64,000 bases of DNA from Cotesia glomerata. Taxonomy: Eukaryota > Arthropoda > Insecta > Hymenoptera > Braconidae. The position numbers and the translations under genes are program-made. Position 1 is the stretch's first letter, and each line of letters begins with the position of its first letter. Location: contig NC_058167.1 in NCBI RefSeq assembly GCF_020080835.1, forward strand, positions 5,996,459-6,060,458. Reading direction: 5' to 3'. The notes below the pieces were generated by a model. That model made no database searches and was not told the origin of the DNA. It saw nothing but the letters and a program-made list of their open reading frames with translations. Positions 11,966 to 24,306 of the stretch are shown here, in pieces.

Positions 11966-12906
11966 ATGTCTTCTTATAACTCAAGAACGGCTTGACCAAT
12001 CTTAATAAAAATTGGTATACAGTCAGAAGACGTTATTCTGCGAATGATAGGACATATATGATGTCGGTCAACCCAGTGGTGGTTATGAAATAGGAGTCCT
12101 AATCTATATTATTATGTGATTCCTATCTATATATAGTCACTCATCACGATATCTCGGGAACCATCAGACCTAGAAACTTGAAATTTGGTAGGAATATTAC
12201 TTTTGCCATGTAGAGGTCAGCTAACAACGGTTTTAAAGAAATTCCTCCTCCAAAGGGGTTTGCGGGGGCGTTAACAATGAAAAATTTCCAGTTTTAAAAT
12301 ATAGCTCCTATCGACTCCAAATTTGGGAGTAATTCTCTGTCAAAGATGTAGAAATAGTATATGAATGAATTTTACGATATTTAACCTCACAGGGGATTGC
12401 GGGGGTGAGTATTAACAATGAAAAATTTTAAGTTTCAAACTGTAGCTCTTACAGACTCCAAATTTGGTAGGAATTTTCTGTAAGTGATGTATAAATCATT
12501 TATGAACGAATTTTACGATAGCTCACCCGACAGGGAATTGCGAGGGTGGGTGTTAACAATTAAAATTTTTAATTTCCAAGCTATAGTTCCCATAAACTTC
12601 AAAGTTGGTAAGAATCTGCTACATATGAGGTAGAAATGATCTAAGAGCGGAATTAATGGCAACCTAATCCAAATATGAACTGCGGGGGTGGGTGTTAACA
12701 ATGAAAATTTTTAATTTCCAAGCTATAACTCTTATAGGTTCCAAATTTGGTAAGAATCTGCTATATGTGTGGTAGAAATGATCTAAGAATGGATTTTGTG
12801 ACAACTTATTCCAAATATGGATTGAGAGAGTGGGTATAAACAAAAAAAATTTTGATTTTCAAAATATAGCTCCTACATGCTCCAAATTGAGTAGGAGTCT
12901 TCTATA
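11823..12906 (+). mobile_element. Helitron, first 5' end and internal minisatellite
   Basis: It begins A|TCTATACTACTATATAAATC, the TC start expected of Helitrons. About 210 bp, including a (GTCT)n tract, is repeated almost exactly at 12907. The part from about 12140 to 12880 is made of diverged tandem units. It has no 3' terminus of its own and runs straight into the second 5' end. Confidence 0.65.
12140..12880 (+). repeat. Diverged minisatellite, ~140-bp unit, about 5-6 copies
   Basis: Units start near 12261, 12398, 12538, 12679 and 12823 with TTGCGGGGGTGGGTGTTAACA-like words. Each contains TCCAAATTTGGTAGGAAT and a TCTGYTATATGTGRGGTAGAAA-like block. The spacing grows from 137 to 144 bp. A more diverged unit precedes them from about 12140. 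Confidence 0.75.
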
Positions 12907-13295
12907 TCTATACTACTATATAAATCTATTGACTCTGTCTGTACATTCAATTTTTTCATCTAATTTTGTGATAAATAATCGTTTTATGATGCGGTGATTC
13001 ACATCCGACTTTTTTTTTTTTTTGTCTGTCTGTCTGTATGTCTTCTTATAACTCAAGAACGGCTTGACCAATCTTAATAAAAATTGGTATACAGTCAGAA
13101 CACGTTATTCTGCGAATTGCACATTGAAAGTTACAATAAATATTAGCTCGAATGATCACATGGATGAAAAGGTAAATGCCAATTCGATGAAATTTGAAAT
13201 CTCTATAAGTCAATACAATACCCCAATTAAATTTCAAATTTAAATGTATAAATACAATTTTATAAACGCCCAGCGGAGCGGGCAGGTAACAGCTA

Positions 13296-13296
<1 letters not shown>
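12907..13296 (+). mobile_element. Short non-autonomous Helitron with 3' hairpin and CTAG end
   Basis: It starts A|TCTATACTACT and ends AACAGCTAG|T, so insertion is between A and T as in other Helitrons. Just upstream of the end is a GC-rich hairpin (GCCCAGC GGA GCGGGC). The 390-bp body has a poly-T run and GTCT repeats but no coding capacity. Confidence 0.8.

Positions 13297-13376
<80 letters not shown>
13297..13376. repeat. (TA)n microsatellite
   Basis: About 40 TA units directly follow the Helitron 3' end. Confidence 0.95.
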
Positions 13377-13377
<1 letters not shown>

Positions 13378-14011
13378 CCATATAAACGAAAAGTAAATTT
13401 TCATAATATGGTTATTCATTGCGATAGATTTGGTCAAAAAATATTACATACTTGGCAGGAAGCTGTGTAAAAGAATTAAAGAAGTAAGTTTGTGTTTATA
13501 CTGACAATTTAAATTAGAATATTTAAAAGATACCGCAAAGTATTTAATACTTACTTTAGCTAATTTATAAGGTATGGTTCAAATTTAAGTATTTTTATAG
13601 GATTAGGGTAGGGGAGGGGGCAAAATAAGATATCACAAAAATTTAGTGAAAAAATTTTTTTGTTTCGAAAAGCTTTTAAAATAATTAAAGATAGATTCAA
13701 ATACCATTCTGCTCTTTAAAATTCTCAAAAAATATATATTTTTTCAAAAAATGAAAAACAAGTTTGTTTTTTTGCAACATATTCTTTAAATGATTAGAAA
13801 TAAATTTGAACTCCATCTTGTACTTAAAAAAATTTCATGAAATCTAAAGAACTAATAATTTTCTATTAATCTGAATCATTTTTTAATAAATTTTTATTAA
13901 CTTATTAAAAACTAATGTAAGAAGTATGAAAAGTAATAAAAAAATTAGTTCGACACAAGAAAAAAGTTTAGGATCCATAAAGACTAGAAGAAATTGATTA
14001 ACCTGAATCAA
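13377..14011. other. AT-rich non-coding stretch
   Basis: No gene or recognised element is visible. Confidence 0.5.
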
Positions 14012-14160
14012 GAAGAAATAGTATATTACAAATCTAGGGCAGTAAAATAAGAAATGTCTCAGATCACATGTAATTGTTGTCCGAGGCGAAGCCGAGGTCA
14101 ATAAACATGTGATCTGAGGCTTTCCTATTTACTGCCCGTGGTGTGTATACTATTTTTCTC
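14012..14160. repeat. Imperfect palindrome, ~55-bp arms (MITE-like hairpin)
   Basis: The arms contain TCTCAGATCACATGT and ACATGTGATCTGAGGC, with GGGCAGTAAA / TTTACTGCCC further out and AGAAATAGTATA / TATACTATTTTTCT at the edges. The loop is GC-rich (CCGAGGCGAAGCCGAGG). The structure looks like a small foldback transposon. Confidence 0.7.
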
Positions 14161-14830
14161 CTCGACGGAGGCGGAAAGCGGCATTTTCGTTTAGCGCAGC
14201 GGGAGGAAAATTGACGCTTTCTGCCCGAAGGTGAGAAAAAGTTCTTATACCAAGAAAATTTTTTGCTTTACTCAAAATAATCAGTTTCTTCGAAATAATT
14301 CTATTAGTAGGGTAACTGTACCAGTAATTGATCGGTTAAGAGGTTTTCGTTCTTCAATTTATCATGAATTAGCTTTTATAAACTTTAAAAGGGTAGTTTA
14401 AAGTTTATGTTATCATTGAATTGCAAAATTTCAAAAATACGATGGCATTTATTCGTATTATTATTTAAAACAATATTAAAAATGACTTTAGAACGTACAT
14501 AAGAGGAAAACACCAGTAGTTGACCGGTTGATGCAATAGTTGACCATCATGCCCCAGTACATGGAAAGAAAAATGTTGAAATCGTTCCTATAATTTTAAT
14601 GAAATATTTTCCTTTACCATTTTAGGAGCGATTACTTAGATTATGGGAATTCTACCCATAATTTTTGGGAAATGTTCCTATAATTATAGGAACGATACCT
14701 ATATTTATAGGTGTAATATTATCGGCATGATTCTCATAATATATAGGAATGGTTCCCATAACATATAAGGATAGTTTATATAATATTATAGGAATGGTTT
14801 ACATAATTATAGGAATAAACGCTAGAAGTT
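14161..14830. other. AT-rich stretch with degenerate TATAGGAAT words
   Basis: From about 14580 to 14815, variants of AGGAAYGNTTCCTATAAT recur irregularly. No gene is visible. Confidence 0.5.
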
Positions 14831-14874
14831 TGTAACAGGGAAAATCGAACTTCCCGGGGTCATTGTCGACCCTA

Positions 14875-15018
14875 TAAGGTAAAAGCCCCAATAGATGATC
14901 ATGTACCAGTATATGATCACTCCATGTATTTGTATATCTATATTCACAAATATAGGTATACAAATACATGGACTGATCATATACTGGTACATGATCATCT
15001 ATTGGGGCTTTTACCTTA
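14875..15018. mobile_element. Nested 144-bp MITE, near-perfect hairpin
   Basis: The arms TAAGGTAAAAGCCCCAATAG and CTATTGGGGCTTTTACCTTA extend inward with almost no mismatch to a short AT-rich centre. It sits within LTR-like unit A and has no counterpart in unit B. Confidence 0.85.
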
Positions 15019-15169
15019 ATTGACGCACGGTAAGGTAGGTAAGGGCTTTCCCTTACCTTTCGATTTTTGACAAGAGTTTCGACTTGTCACTGGGCGTTCA
15101 AATCACAGGTCCCCACTACTGTCCCCGAGAATTGAAGTGGGGCGGAACAATAGGAAAGTTCGAGAGCCG

Positions 15170-15200
15170 GAGTTCGAGGGTTATAAAAGAGCTGGCAAGA
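15170..15200 (+). promoter_or_regulatory. Putative TATA-type promoter of LTR-like unit A
   Basis: GGTTATAAAAGAGCTGGCAAG is a good TATA box context in a GC-richer surround. No transcript evidence is available. Confidence 0.4.
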
Positions 15201-16442
15201 AAAACATCGAGGCTTTTTTCCCTTCTGGGGGCCAGTGGCCTTTTGCCTTTTTGAATCAGTGACCTTGTCGAGATCAGTTTAAGTCAATAGAGTGCAAATT
15301 TGGACGTCGAGAATAAAGAGCAACTGCAGAGGAAGTTATCGGGGCATTTTGGAATTGTACAACCCTGACCGTAGGCCAGCACCCTGGTTCGAGACGACAA
15401 GACGCCAAGCAGCTGAGCCCGCCAAGTTGGACCGGAGTATTAGTCGTCGTTGGATAAAACAATAATTGAGTCTCCAGGTATTTTCGATTATTTTAGGCCA
15501 GATTAGATTATTAATTTAGTTAAGAGGCTGAAATAATTAAAATTAATTTCTCGAGCGGCCATTTTTATATTAGCGAGTTCGTACCTTAGTTATTTATTGT
15601 AAAGGTCAATTAGTTAGTTTTGTCGCTGAACTTTTATATTGAAAATTAAATTTAATTGATTAATTATTAATTTATTGGTAGAAAATTTATTAGTAATTTA
15701 TTATAGGCCTGTTGGCTATAATAAATTAATTTTAGTTAAGAATTTTCAAGACAAAATTTGAATAAGAAATGAAAATGCGTAATTAAGTTAGTGAAGGTCA
15801 TTCCATAATGTTCTATGGTTGTAAATCTTGTTGAGACGCTTTAGAATTACAGTAGTTGAATTTAAAAAATTGTGGTAAATTAAATTCAGGCCGGTGGGCT
15901 AAATTTAATTAATTTAGTTAATTTAGCGAATGTATTTATTGAGAAATTTAGTGAATTTAGAAAATGATTACTGAACTTGTTAAGAAAATTATGTAGTGAA
16001 CTTTGTTAAAGATTATTTAGTGGAGATCAAGAAATGAAATAAATCAGTGGGTTTAGTAGAATAAATTGATTGATAACTTTAGTAGAAAATTTGGTTAAGT
16101 AAGTTGAAAATGAATTTAGTTAAATTAAGAAAATGTATTAATGAATTAAAATCGAAGGTCGGAATTTTGTGTTAAGTAATTGTTAGGCGTAATTTTGGTA
16201 ATTTTGGAGAATGCGTGGTTTTGAGATTCAATTTTATTGGTAATTAAGATGTATGAATGAATTGAGAATTTTGGGAAATTAAGTTAACGTCCGGTGGATG
16301 ATTTTATCTAGAAATTAGTAAGATAATATGATATTCCGTCAGGTAGACGAGGTTGTTTTATGTGAAATTAATTCTGGTAGTTGAAATAAACTTTTGTTAA
16401 TTATTGTCAGGTTGGCGTAGCTAATAATGAGTTCATTTAGTA

Positions 16443-16545
16443 TAGATGCGTAATGGTCTATGATTAAATAAAGAGTTTAGATGCGTAATGGTCTATGGTT
16501 AAAAAGAGTTAGATGTGTAATGGTCTATGATTAAAAAGAGTTAGA
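16443..16545 (+). repeat. Minisatellite of three ~35-bp units inside unit A
   Basis: GATGCGTAATGGTCTATGAT is repeated three times with spacers of AAAGAGTTA type. Confidence 0.85.
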
Positions 16546-16863
16546 TGATATTTAGTTTGTAAGATTTTGACGAGTGCCTGCGTAGGTGAGAGGTTCTCAC
16601 AATTAAGTAATTATTAGGTTAATTTTAAGGGTAATATTGTTAGAAAAATTTGTTAATTTTAAATTGTTTCATTGGAATAAATAATTATAATTATTAATTG
16701 TTTCTCAGCATTTATTTACAGCCTTTTCTCAACTTCTCACGACCCGATCTTTCCCTTCTCATGCTACCCCGGTTCCTGGGACACCGAGCATAAAATCCCA
16801 GTGGCGCCTTTTTCAAAGAGGAAAGGGGTGACCAATTGGACCGGGCTAACCACCCGCGTTACA

Positions 16864-17206
16864 AGTTATAGATATCTATTTTGCTTCTGTAATTGTATAG
16901 TGGGAAAATATCCCTTTCATAAGAAAAACTTTAGAATTGCTATAATATTTTTCAATATTAACTAACACAATTATAACTGAGTTGGAATAAACGATTTAAG
17001 ATCAAAGACATACGTGAATAAACATTATGAAAAAAAAATTTTTTGACTACAGTGAAAGATCAATTTTCATTTACAAAAAAAAAATTATTAGCAAAAAAAT
17101 ATATGATAATTACTTTATATTTTTGAAGTGATTGCTTTATTATCATGAAAATAAACATTTTTCTACTATTATTTGCGTCATTTCCATAATATTATACACG
17201 GAAAAA
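16864..17206. other. AT-rich non-coding stretch
   Basis: Nothing recognisable lies between LTR-like unit A and the CACGG element. Confidence 0.5.
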
Positions 17207-19812
17207 AGTAAACTGTAAAATTCACTCGGATTCCGGTTACTTTTTACAGTTTCAAACTGTACAGCGGACATCGGGGTGGCAAAAATGTAAATATTACAAA
17301 TCTCAATGTAGAAAGTATAAAAGCCACAATTTATAATTTAATATCCAAAATAAGTGATTATTAGCGGTCACTATAGTAATTAACAACTCTCTCATGTTGG
17401 AAAATTACAGTTTCAAACAGTAAAAATTGCCGTTTCAATGTGTAGTCTATACTATCGTACCCAGTAAATTATGACTATGACTATAGTAAATAACAACAGT
17501 GGGGTTTATAAATTTTACAGTTTCAAACAGTAAAAATCGCCATTTTAATATGTATTTTATAATATCACGCCAAGTAATTTTTAACAATAATAATAGTAAA
17601 TAACAACTCTGACTATTTAAATTTTATAGTTTTAAATATTATTTTCGGATATAATTTATTAAATTTGCTATCGGGATTAACAATAAAAAACTGTTGATAA
17701 AAATTTTTTTTTTTATTTTGTCTTTTTCTTGTTTTTGTTTTTTTTTTTAATTCTATTAAGACTATCACTTATTAAATCCGAGACATATTTGAATTCACTG
17801 ACAAAATAAATTTATAAAGTACATGTACGTAGATATTAATAAATATATTAATGAGGATAATTTAGCTCTTAAAAAAATTTCATCTTGAATAGAAAAACTA
17901 ATCCTTAGCTAACTAGATCCACAGATTCGGTAGAATCTGGCGCCAAGTTCCGTTCAAATCCGTTGTAAACGGAGCGCCAGACTACCGACTGTGTTTACTG
18001 TAAGCAGGACGATATTTTGAGGTTGCAAATTTTATTTAATTCTACGGTACTTTTTTTTTCTAAATTGTATATTATAACAGTAATTCATACTTTATTTTAC
18101 TGACATTAATTAATAATAGTCGATCATAACAATTAATCTGCTTGAAATTATTAAATTTAATCAGCACAAACTATAGCAACGCAAAAATTTAGATCCTGAC
18201 TTTTTTTCGATGTAAAAAGTGACATGCCACAGACTAAATAATTCGAGAATACATGGTAATCCTCCAATAGATGGGAAACTACAGTTGAAAAAAGATATTT
18301 CAAGGCTTGCATCTACATCCGCCAGGGTGCGCTTGAATTATTTTTACATAAACTGTAGCTTCAAAGGGATAGTTTGCTATAAAAAATGCAGCCAACGCGA
18401 TACTTAAGTTGGTACCAATTGTAAATTTTTATTATAATTACAAAAAATACTAAAATCCGAACAAAAACAGTTTCACTGTAAAAAAATCGCGCCAAGTCCA
18501 CGTTCATAAGACTATTAAGAGAAAAAAAAATTTTTTTTTTCTTCACAAAAAGATATAAAATAAAAAAATTGAAAAATCCAAGTAACCGATATGATTGTAT
18601 ACGATTTTCGAAAATTAAAAAAAATTTTGTTGTAAATTTAAAAATTAAAAAATTTGGAACGTACTTGGTGTGCGTGGTTGCAAAATATTTTACTTTTAAT
18701 GAAATTCGTAAAATTTATTTACTAGGACTTTCAAAAAATTGAAATACACAATGACGCACACAAAGTACGTTCAAAAATTTTTTTTTAAATTTTTAAATTT
18801 ACAACAAAATTTTTTTTAATTTTCGAAAATCGTATACAATCATATCGGTTACTTGGATTTTTCAATTTTTTATTTTATATCTTTTGTGAAGAAAAATTTT
18901 TTTTTTCTCTTAATAGTCTTATGAACGTGGACTTGGCGCGATTTTTTACAGTGAAACTGTTTTTGTTCGGTTTAATTTACAAAAATAAACCTTAAAAAAA
19001 ATAAAAGATGAAGAGGTTACAATATAAACTTTTAAAGTTTAATAAATTAAAAAGTAAATACATTCACACAACTTAATTATTTACATAATTATAGAATGTG
19101 TATGATATATTAATAATGATATATGACATGTGAATATTACATATCAATAACTTACCTTTTAATTATATTATATTTATTTTACATTATTTGTAACACATAA
19201 AATATCACAACATAATAACCCAACTTTATTTTCCGGTTGTCCGCGCTGTCCAACACGTGTTATAAAAGTCATGCGCATTGGCAAAAAAGATAGTACATGC
19301 TAATGCTCTGCAAGAGCACTAACTTTACAAATGAGGAGAAGGGGAAGGTCCTACACTCGGAGAATTTAACGTTTGAAACAGTAAAAATTCTACTTTTAAA
19401 ATGTATATTTTACCCGTCAAGCACATCAATAATTACAGTTTCATCTTTAGCGTTGCGTTTAAAATTTACCATTTTACTTTGTAAATATTGACGTTGCTTG
19501 TATGGAAATTTACTAACTGTAGTTTATATTTTTTACATATCATACGATCATTTTTTACATACGAAATGATAAATATCAAAGTCAAAGTTCTTAATTATTA
19601 TACTTTAACATTTTCGACTTTCACGTAGCGAATATTACTGTTTGAAATAGTATTTTTTAGCGTGTAAACAATAAATTGTAGCATTTAAATAATAAATATT
19701 ACATTGTGACTAGTAAAATCACGATTTTACTGTTTGAAATGGTAATTTTTATCAGTTGATCATTACTTATTACAACTCGACTATTATTTATTACAGTTTA
19801 CTTTTTTCCGTG
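17207..19812 (+). mobile_element. CACGG-ended DNA transposon, copy A (with a 1-kb nested insertion)
   Basis: The ends CACGGAAAAAAGTAAACTG and CAGTTTACTTTTTTCCGTG are flanked by TA on both sides. A second, inverted copy lies at 48817-50331. Relative to that copy, about 1040 bp (roughly 17927-18969) is inserted here, and about 50 bp near the left end is present only here. The element has no convincing gene; a 64-codon ORF (19297-19491) is identical in the other copy, which shows that the copies are young. Confidence 0.85.
18457..18970. mobile_element. Nested foldback element with ~220-bp arms
   Basis: It starts CCGAACAAAAACAGTTTCAC and ends GTGAAACTGTTTTTGTTCGG. The arms run inward through CGCGCCAAGTCCACGTTCAT and CGATATGATTGTATACGAT to a loop of roughly 70 bp. 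It lies at the right side of the insertion present in copy A only. Confidence 0.8.
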
Positions 19813-19814
19813 TA

Positions 19815-21191
19815 GATATCGTCATGGCGACCCCAGGAACCCAACACTGTCTCAAGATTCATTTTTGTATTATATGTTTATTTAATTTGTTTATTTAGTT
19901 AACTTTATTTAAGGTGTGTTTTATTATTTATGTTATTCGTGTGATGCACCCGGCGACTTGGGTATGTTATGCCGGCTGAGCCGGCGCAGGAGGGCATTAA
20001 AGAGCCGAAATTTATTGTTTATTTATATCTTTTGTTAAGTATTTATTATTTATGTTAAACTTTGGTATGCGCTGAATGTCCGCCAGGATAGGCTCGAATT
20101 TTGGAGAATCCAAAATCGTAAGAATTGGCCTGGAGAACGCCGTGTAAATTATTTTAGTGCGCCGTAGGATGGCCGTAAAAACGCCAAAATTAGTGAGGTA
20201 AATAATTTTGTGCAAAATCAATTATTGAAAATGAAATTTCGAAATTAAAAACTTAGAATTAATTGACATTTTTCGAGCTTCCAAACCTGGCGATAGGTGT
20301 CTAAAACGATCCTTCCGTTTCGTTGCAAGTGACTTTTTGGAAAAATGATAAAGTCCCAAATTTGTCGCGGAAAAAGACATCCAGTACCACTGAGACGATT
20401 TTCCCTGTGGAGGCTATCCAGAAGGGAAAATCGCTAAGGAACTCAAGTTACCCAGAGTACGACTGTACCAAGGTAAGTTGAGCTCTTCTCTTAAGGGTAT
20501 TACGGACTCCCCGTACTCCGACCTTCTGTCAGGGTGCGGCAGGTGATCATAGTCGAGTAGGAGGGATCGAGCTGGAGGCTATCCTCTCGATCCTTGGAGA
20601 CGGCGATTAGGAGGTCGAGAAAGTCGGCTAGATACCTCGACTTCGGGGACCTGGGTGGCAGCACCGCGGGAGAAGGGAGTTGGAGACTATCCTCTCGTTT
20701 CTCCGGGGGAATACCGAGTAGGAAATTGACCCACTAGCGCCGCGAACTGGAGAACGCGATTTTTGGAAACCCCCACACGGTCGGTAAAACAGAAAACGAT
20801 CGCGTAAAAGTAGGTAAGCAGGTTCCTGTTTTACCATCAGTCGGTAAAACAGAAAGTGATCGGGAAGCGCGGATTTGGGCGAATGAGTGTGTCCAATATT
20901 TTGTAAAGGTGATAGAAGGTTTTCCTTTTCACCACGATGTGTAATTATTGTTACTAAATAAAAGATTTCATTTGTTTCTTCTATTACGTTTGTTATGGTT
21001 TAATTGGACAATCCCCCTTTTGACCCTGGACATCGGCGAGCTCTAAATTCGAGTCGGGGATTGATTGATACTGTCCAGTACGGTCTATTTTGGGATTTCT
21101 GGATCAAGCAAAACTGGACTCGGGTTAATTTAGTTAATATTGATAATAAAAGGGGCTAAAATCCCTATTATCACCAATTTTACTCGTTACA
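19815..21191 (-). mobile_element. LTR-like fragment C, probably minus strand
   Basis: Read on the minus strand from 21191 it starts TGTAACGAG, like units A and B. Near its other end it carries GGTTCCTGGGGTCGCC, similar to the GGTTCCTGGGACACCGAG block of unit A. The middle is GC-rich with paired CGGTAAAACAG words near 20780-20850. There is no coding sequence. The far end is cut at the CACGG element. The assignment rests on short matches only. Confidence 0.35.
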
Positions 21192-21219
21192 AGATCGTGC
21201 TTCATCTCCGATTGAGCAG

Positions 21220-22280
21220 TTGATAGAAAATGAAAATGCGCATAATTATTGTTCTCAACCAACGAATAATGATCTATTATCAAATCCTTCACCTAATACT
21301 ACAAATTTATCTTCTAATACAACTGCTAGTTCATTCCCTACTTCATCAAATAATTTCTTAACAACAAATGGAAGTACAGAAAATGAATGGAAAAATACAT
21401 TTCAACGAGAAGAATTTCAGAAGCATAATTTAAAGCAAACACGAAAGAATTCGGTTGTCACCTCGTAAATACATCGGGATTCCGGATGATTGCTTGGATA
21501 TTATTGATATTTGACGTATGGCTAATTTAAGTGACATTGATATATTTATTACGTTAAAAAAAATAAGATTGAATAAAAGTTTTACGATTTTAGCTGATGA
21601 TTTTGGAATGTCCACTTCTAATATAAGTCGCATCTTTACTAAGACTTTGCCAATCATAGCAGAATATCTAAAAGACTTTATTATATGGCCTTCATCGGCA
21701 AGAATTAAACGTCAGTTGCCAATAAGTTTTCGAAGCCGTTATACAGCAGTAGAATCAATCATTGATTGTTTAGAAATTGAAATTGAAAAGTCAACAGATC
21801 CTGTCAAACAATCATTGACCTGGTCTGAATACAAAAAAATGTAATACGGTTAAATATTTAGTGTCTTGTACACCTGATGGCATAGTTAATTTTATTTCAC
21901 CTGGATTTGGTGGTAGGACATCGGATGCTGAAATAGTTTCTCAATCTGGATACTTGGATTGTTTAAAACCAGGCGCTGCTGTACTTGCTGATAGAGGCTT
22001 TAAACACATAGAAAATTTTTTAGTTGAAAAAAAATGTACATTAATTAGACCACCAACAGTAAGTTCTGAGAAGCAACCAAGTCATGACGAAGTTATAGCA
22101 ACAAAACGAATCGCCAGTCTCCGTATCCACATTGAAAGACTAATAAGAAGAATACGAGAATTCGAAATTTGTGAACCTCATTCATGTGTAAATATTAAAC
22201 TTATTCCTCAGATGGATAATATAATGACAATCGCCGCAGCTTTAACTAATCTACAGGGACCATTGATAAAAAAAACATGA
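21220..22280 (+). pseudogene. ISL2EU/Harbinger-like DDE transposase (DDE_Tnp_4), broken
   Basis: Three frame segments make up one protein. The Ser/Asn-rich part (21220-about 21456) leads, after a one-base shift, into PRKYIGIPDDC, then a TGA near 21512. Next come the HTH-like segment FGMSTSNISRIF and the first part of the catalytic domain, which contains IIDCLEIEIE (first Asp). An extra A in the run at about 21835 (TWSEYKK / NTVKYLVSC) shifts the frame. The last part has GGRTSDAEI, LADRGF (second Asp) and LRIHIERLIRRIREFE (Glu). The DDE residues are therefore all still present. The THAP domain usual at the N-terminus is not visible and would lie left of the truncation. The disablements seen are two frameshifts and one stop. 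Confidence 0.8.
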
Positions 22281-23439
22281 GTTATAACAGTTGCTGTTCA
22301 ATAAAAATGTAATATTTATTTTAAGATTTCAATTTTTGTATTTTTGTTAATAAATAACTTAATTTATTGCAATGAATTAAATAAAAGTTTGAAAATACAA
22401 TTTTTCCAGAATCTACTTAGATCTTTTTAGTAATTTTTCAATTAGTTCTGAGTCGTAATCAATAATAAGAGATTTGAATTTTCGTGTTTCTTCAAAAGTT
22501 GGGTCTGCTACGCTAAACATTTCTTTTTTTCTTCCTGTGAAAAGCATTTGCATCTGCATTTGAGTAATATATTTCATTGAAATTTTATTATAATTTACAG
22601 TGTCAATATAAGTGCGAAAGCTTTTTCTGACGCCGGGCATTTAATTTCTACCACGAATTCGTCATCTATTGCATCTGGAGAAGCTCCTAAGTATGGGTAA
22701 TCTTTGGATAAGAATAAACCACACTTTTGGAATTTACGCTTCAACTTCTGCTCAACTTGTTTTAAAACTGTAGCTTCCAGCTCTTTACCTCGTTCCATAG
22801 CTTTTGTATTACGTAGTTTTTGGCCTCCAACAAGCAACTCTACTAATGTTTCATTAGGTGTATTACAGCGAGATGCTTCATAAGCTTTCGATGCTGTTAT
22901 TCGCCCATACCGCAATGAGAACCAAAGGTCACAATCTGCTTGATTTTGAGTTTTTTTTTCTATATTATCACACAAGTCAGGAGACATTCGATTTGCACTA
23001 AACTGTAAGAAATCATTACATGATGTTCCTCCTAAATTAATAAAGTCCACTAATAAATTGTGTATTAAAAGACTTTTTTCAGTATTCTCAGAGTTGAAAT
23101 ACTGCAAGATTTGGCTCTGTACATTTTTTTGTTTTGTTCTATTGACAAATTCTTGCAATGTATTAAAAGACTTAGGTACAGCAGTAGTATTTGTATCAGA
23201 AGCAAAATCTTTTACTCGAATAAATTTGATTGCTGACCCAACTTGAGATAAAACTGATTTACGCCAGTAACATTCAATATCAGTTGGAGATGGTTCTTCA
23301 GATCGTCTGTGTAGCAACATCAAAAATGCTATGGAGTGCTTACATCCACCTAAAAAACAGTATAAAAAGAAGTGATTAGTGGTCATAATACTATCGAAAT
23401 ATTCAATTTAGCTTATTATGTAACGTGTGTATTATGTAT

Positions 23440-24082
23440 TGTTCGGTGAACAAGGCCCAGTAGCGATTAACTCGCTCCTGGGGGACTCCCAAATTCAAGA
23501 GACGCACCTGTCCACCGCTAGTTCCCGCAAAAATCGAACCGCCAATAGAAAATCAGCCTCTCGATCACGCCATGAATCGACCGTTTTATTGGTTGATCGC
23601 TCCCGCTAGACATGCGCAATAGCCTTCTTCCCCAACTCAACAAGGAAGAAGACGGACTATTGTTATTATCTTTCGCTTCTACGCTTTCGCTGCATCAAGT
23701 AGCCATTAGTTTTTCTTTACTTTCGCTTTTCGTTAATAAACCGCATTTCGCTTATTTAATAATTTAATTTGCTTAAATTAATTGTTAATAATTCGCTTTA
23801 GTTTGTTTCAGATAAGTTGTGTTATTGTGCATTTTTTTCACCGCTTTTTTAGTGCCGACAAAGTGTTCAACCACGTGTCAACCGGCTTCGCTTTTGCTAA
23901 CCACGCTGTAATTTATAAATCCGCTTTTATCTTAACAATCCGCTATTAAACATATTAAATATTGAGTGTATTTAATGTAAATAAATTCCTAGTGTTATTT
24001 TTGATAATAATTTACGCGTTTTAATTGAGATATCCAGACCTAAACCTGATCCCCGCTTTTCCGCTCTTTCAGTAATTATTCA
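23440..24082 (+). repeat. 5' LTR of the BEL/Pao element
   Basis: It starts TGTTCGGTGAAC and ends AATTATTCA. Its downstream 440 bp contain about 13 CGCT tetramers on this strand. Confidence 0.93.
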
Positions 24083-24105
24083 TTGGTCCCTCGAACCGGA
24101 TCAGG
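24083..24105 (+). promoter_or_regulatory. Primer-binding-site-like sequence of the BEL/Pao element
   Basis: TTGGTCCCTCGAACCGGATC directly follows the 5' LTR. TGGTCCC and the TCGAACC word fit complementarity to the 3' end and T arm of a tRNA. The tRNA identity is not established. Confidence 0.6.
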
Positions 24106-24306
24106 CTGGCTCTATCTCAATTAATTTAATTAATCATACCGCTAAAAATTGTGCTGTGTTAAGTGAAGTGTAATACCACTAGGAATGGTCGAGTGTCAGG
24201 AGCATCGCAGAGCACATCGGGTGCTGCTCCTGATAGTCATTCGTACACCGGTACGCTGAACTTTCCATTTATTAAGACTGAAAACTCGACTTTGGGCCTT
24301 AAATAA

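Larger units (their letters stand above)
14831..16863 (+). mobile_element. Long LTR-like unit A (TGTAACAGGG ... TTACA) with AGTT target duplication
   Basis: It starts TGTAACAGGG, ends CGCGTTACA and is flanked by AGTT on both sides. It matches unit B (43964-45971) in its ends, in TSD sequence and in a block near the 3' end (CCGGTTCCTGGGACACCGAG, then AAAATCCCAGTGGCGCC). GGTTATAAAAGAGC at about 15179 looks like a TATA box. No protein-coding ORF is found. A solo LTR of an LTR retrotransposon is the best reading, although about 1.9 kb (after removing the nested hairpin) is long. The TGGCGCC block resembles a primer-binding site, which would normally lie outside an LTR, so a TRIM-like non-autonomous element is the alternative. 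Confidence 0.6.

Noticed and set aside
19297..19491. 64-codon ORF, identical at 49332-49138, as a conserved small gene
   Set aside because: Both lie in near-identical copies of one transposon, so identity reflects recent duplication. No domain or codon bias supports coding.
20628..20837. Small proline- and arginine-rich ORFs in the GC-rich stretch
   Set aside because: They lie in LTR-like fragment C with paired CGGTAAAACAG words; no homology or splice context supports a gene.
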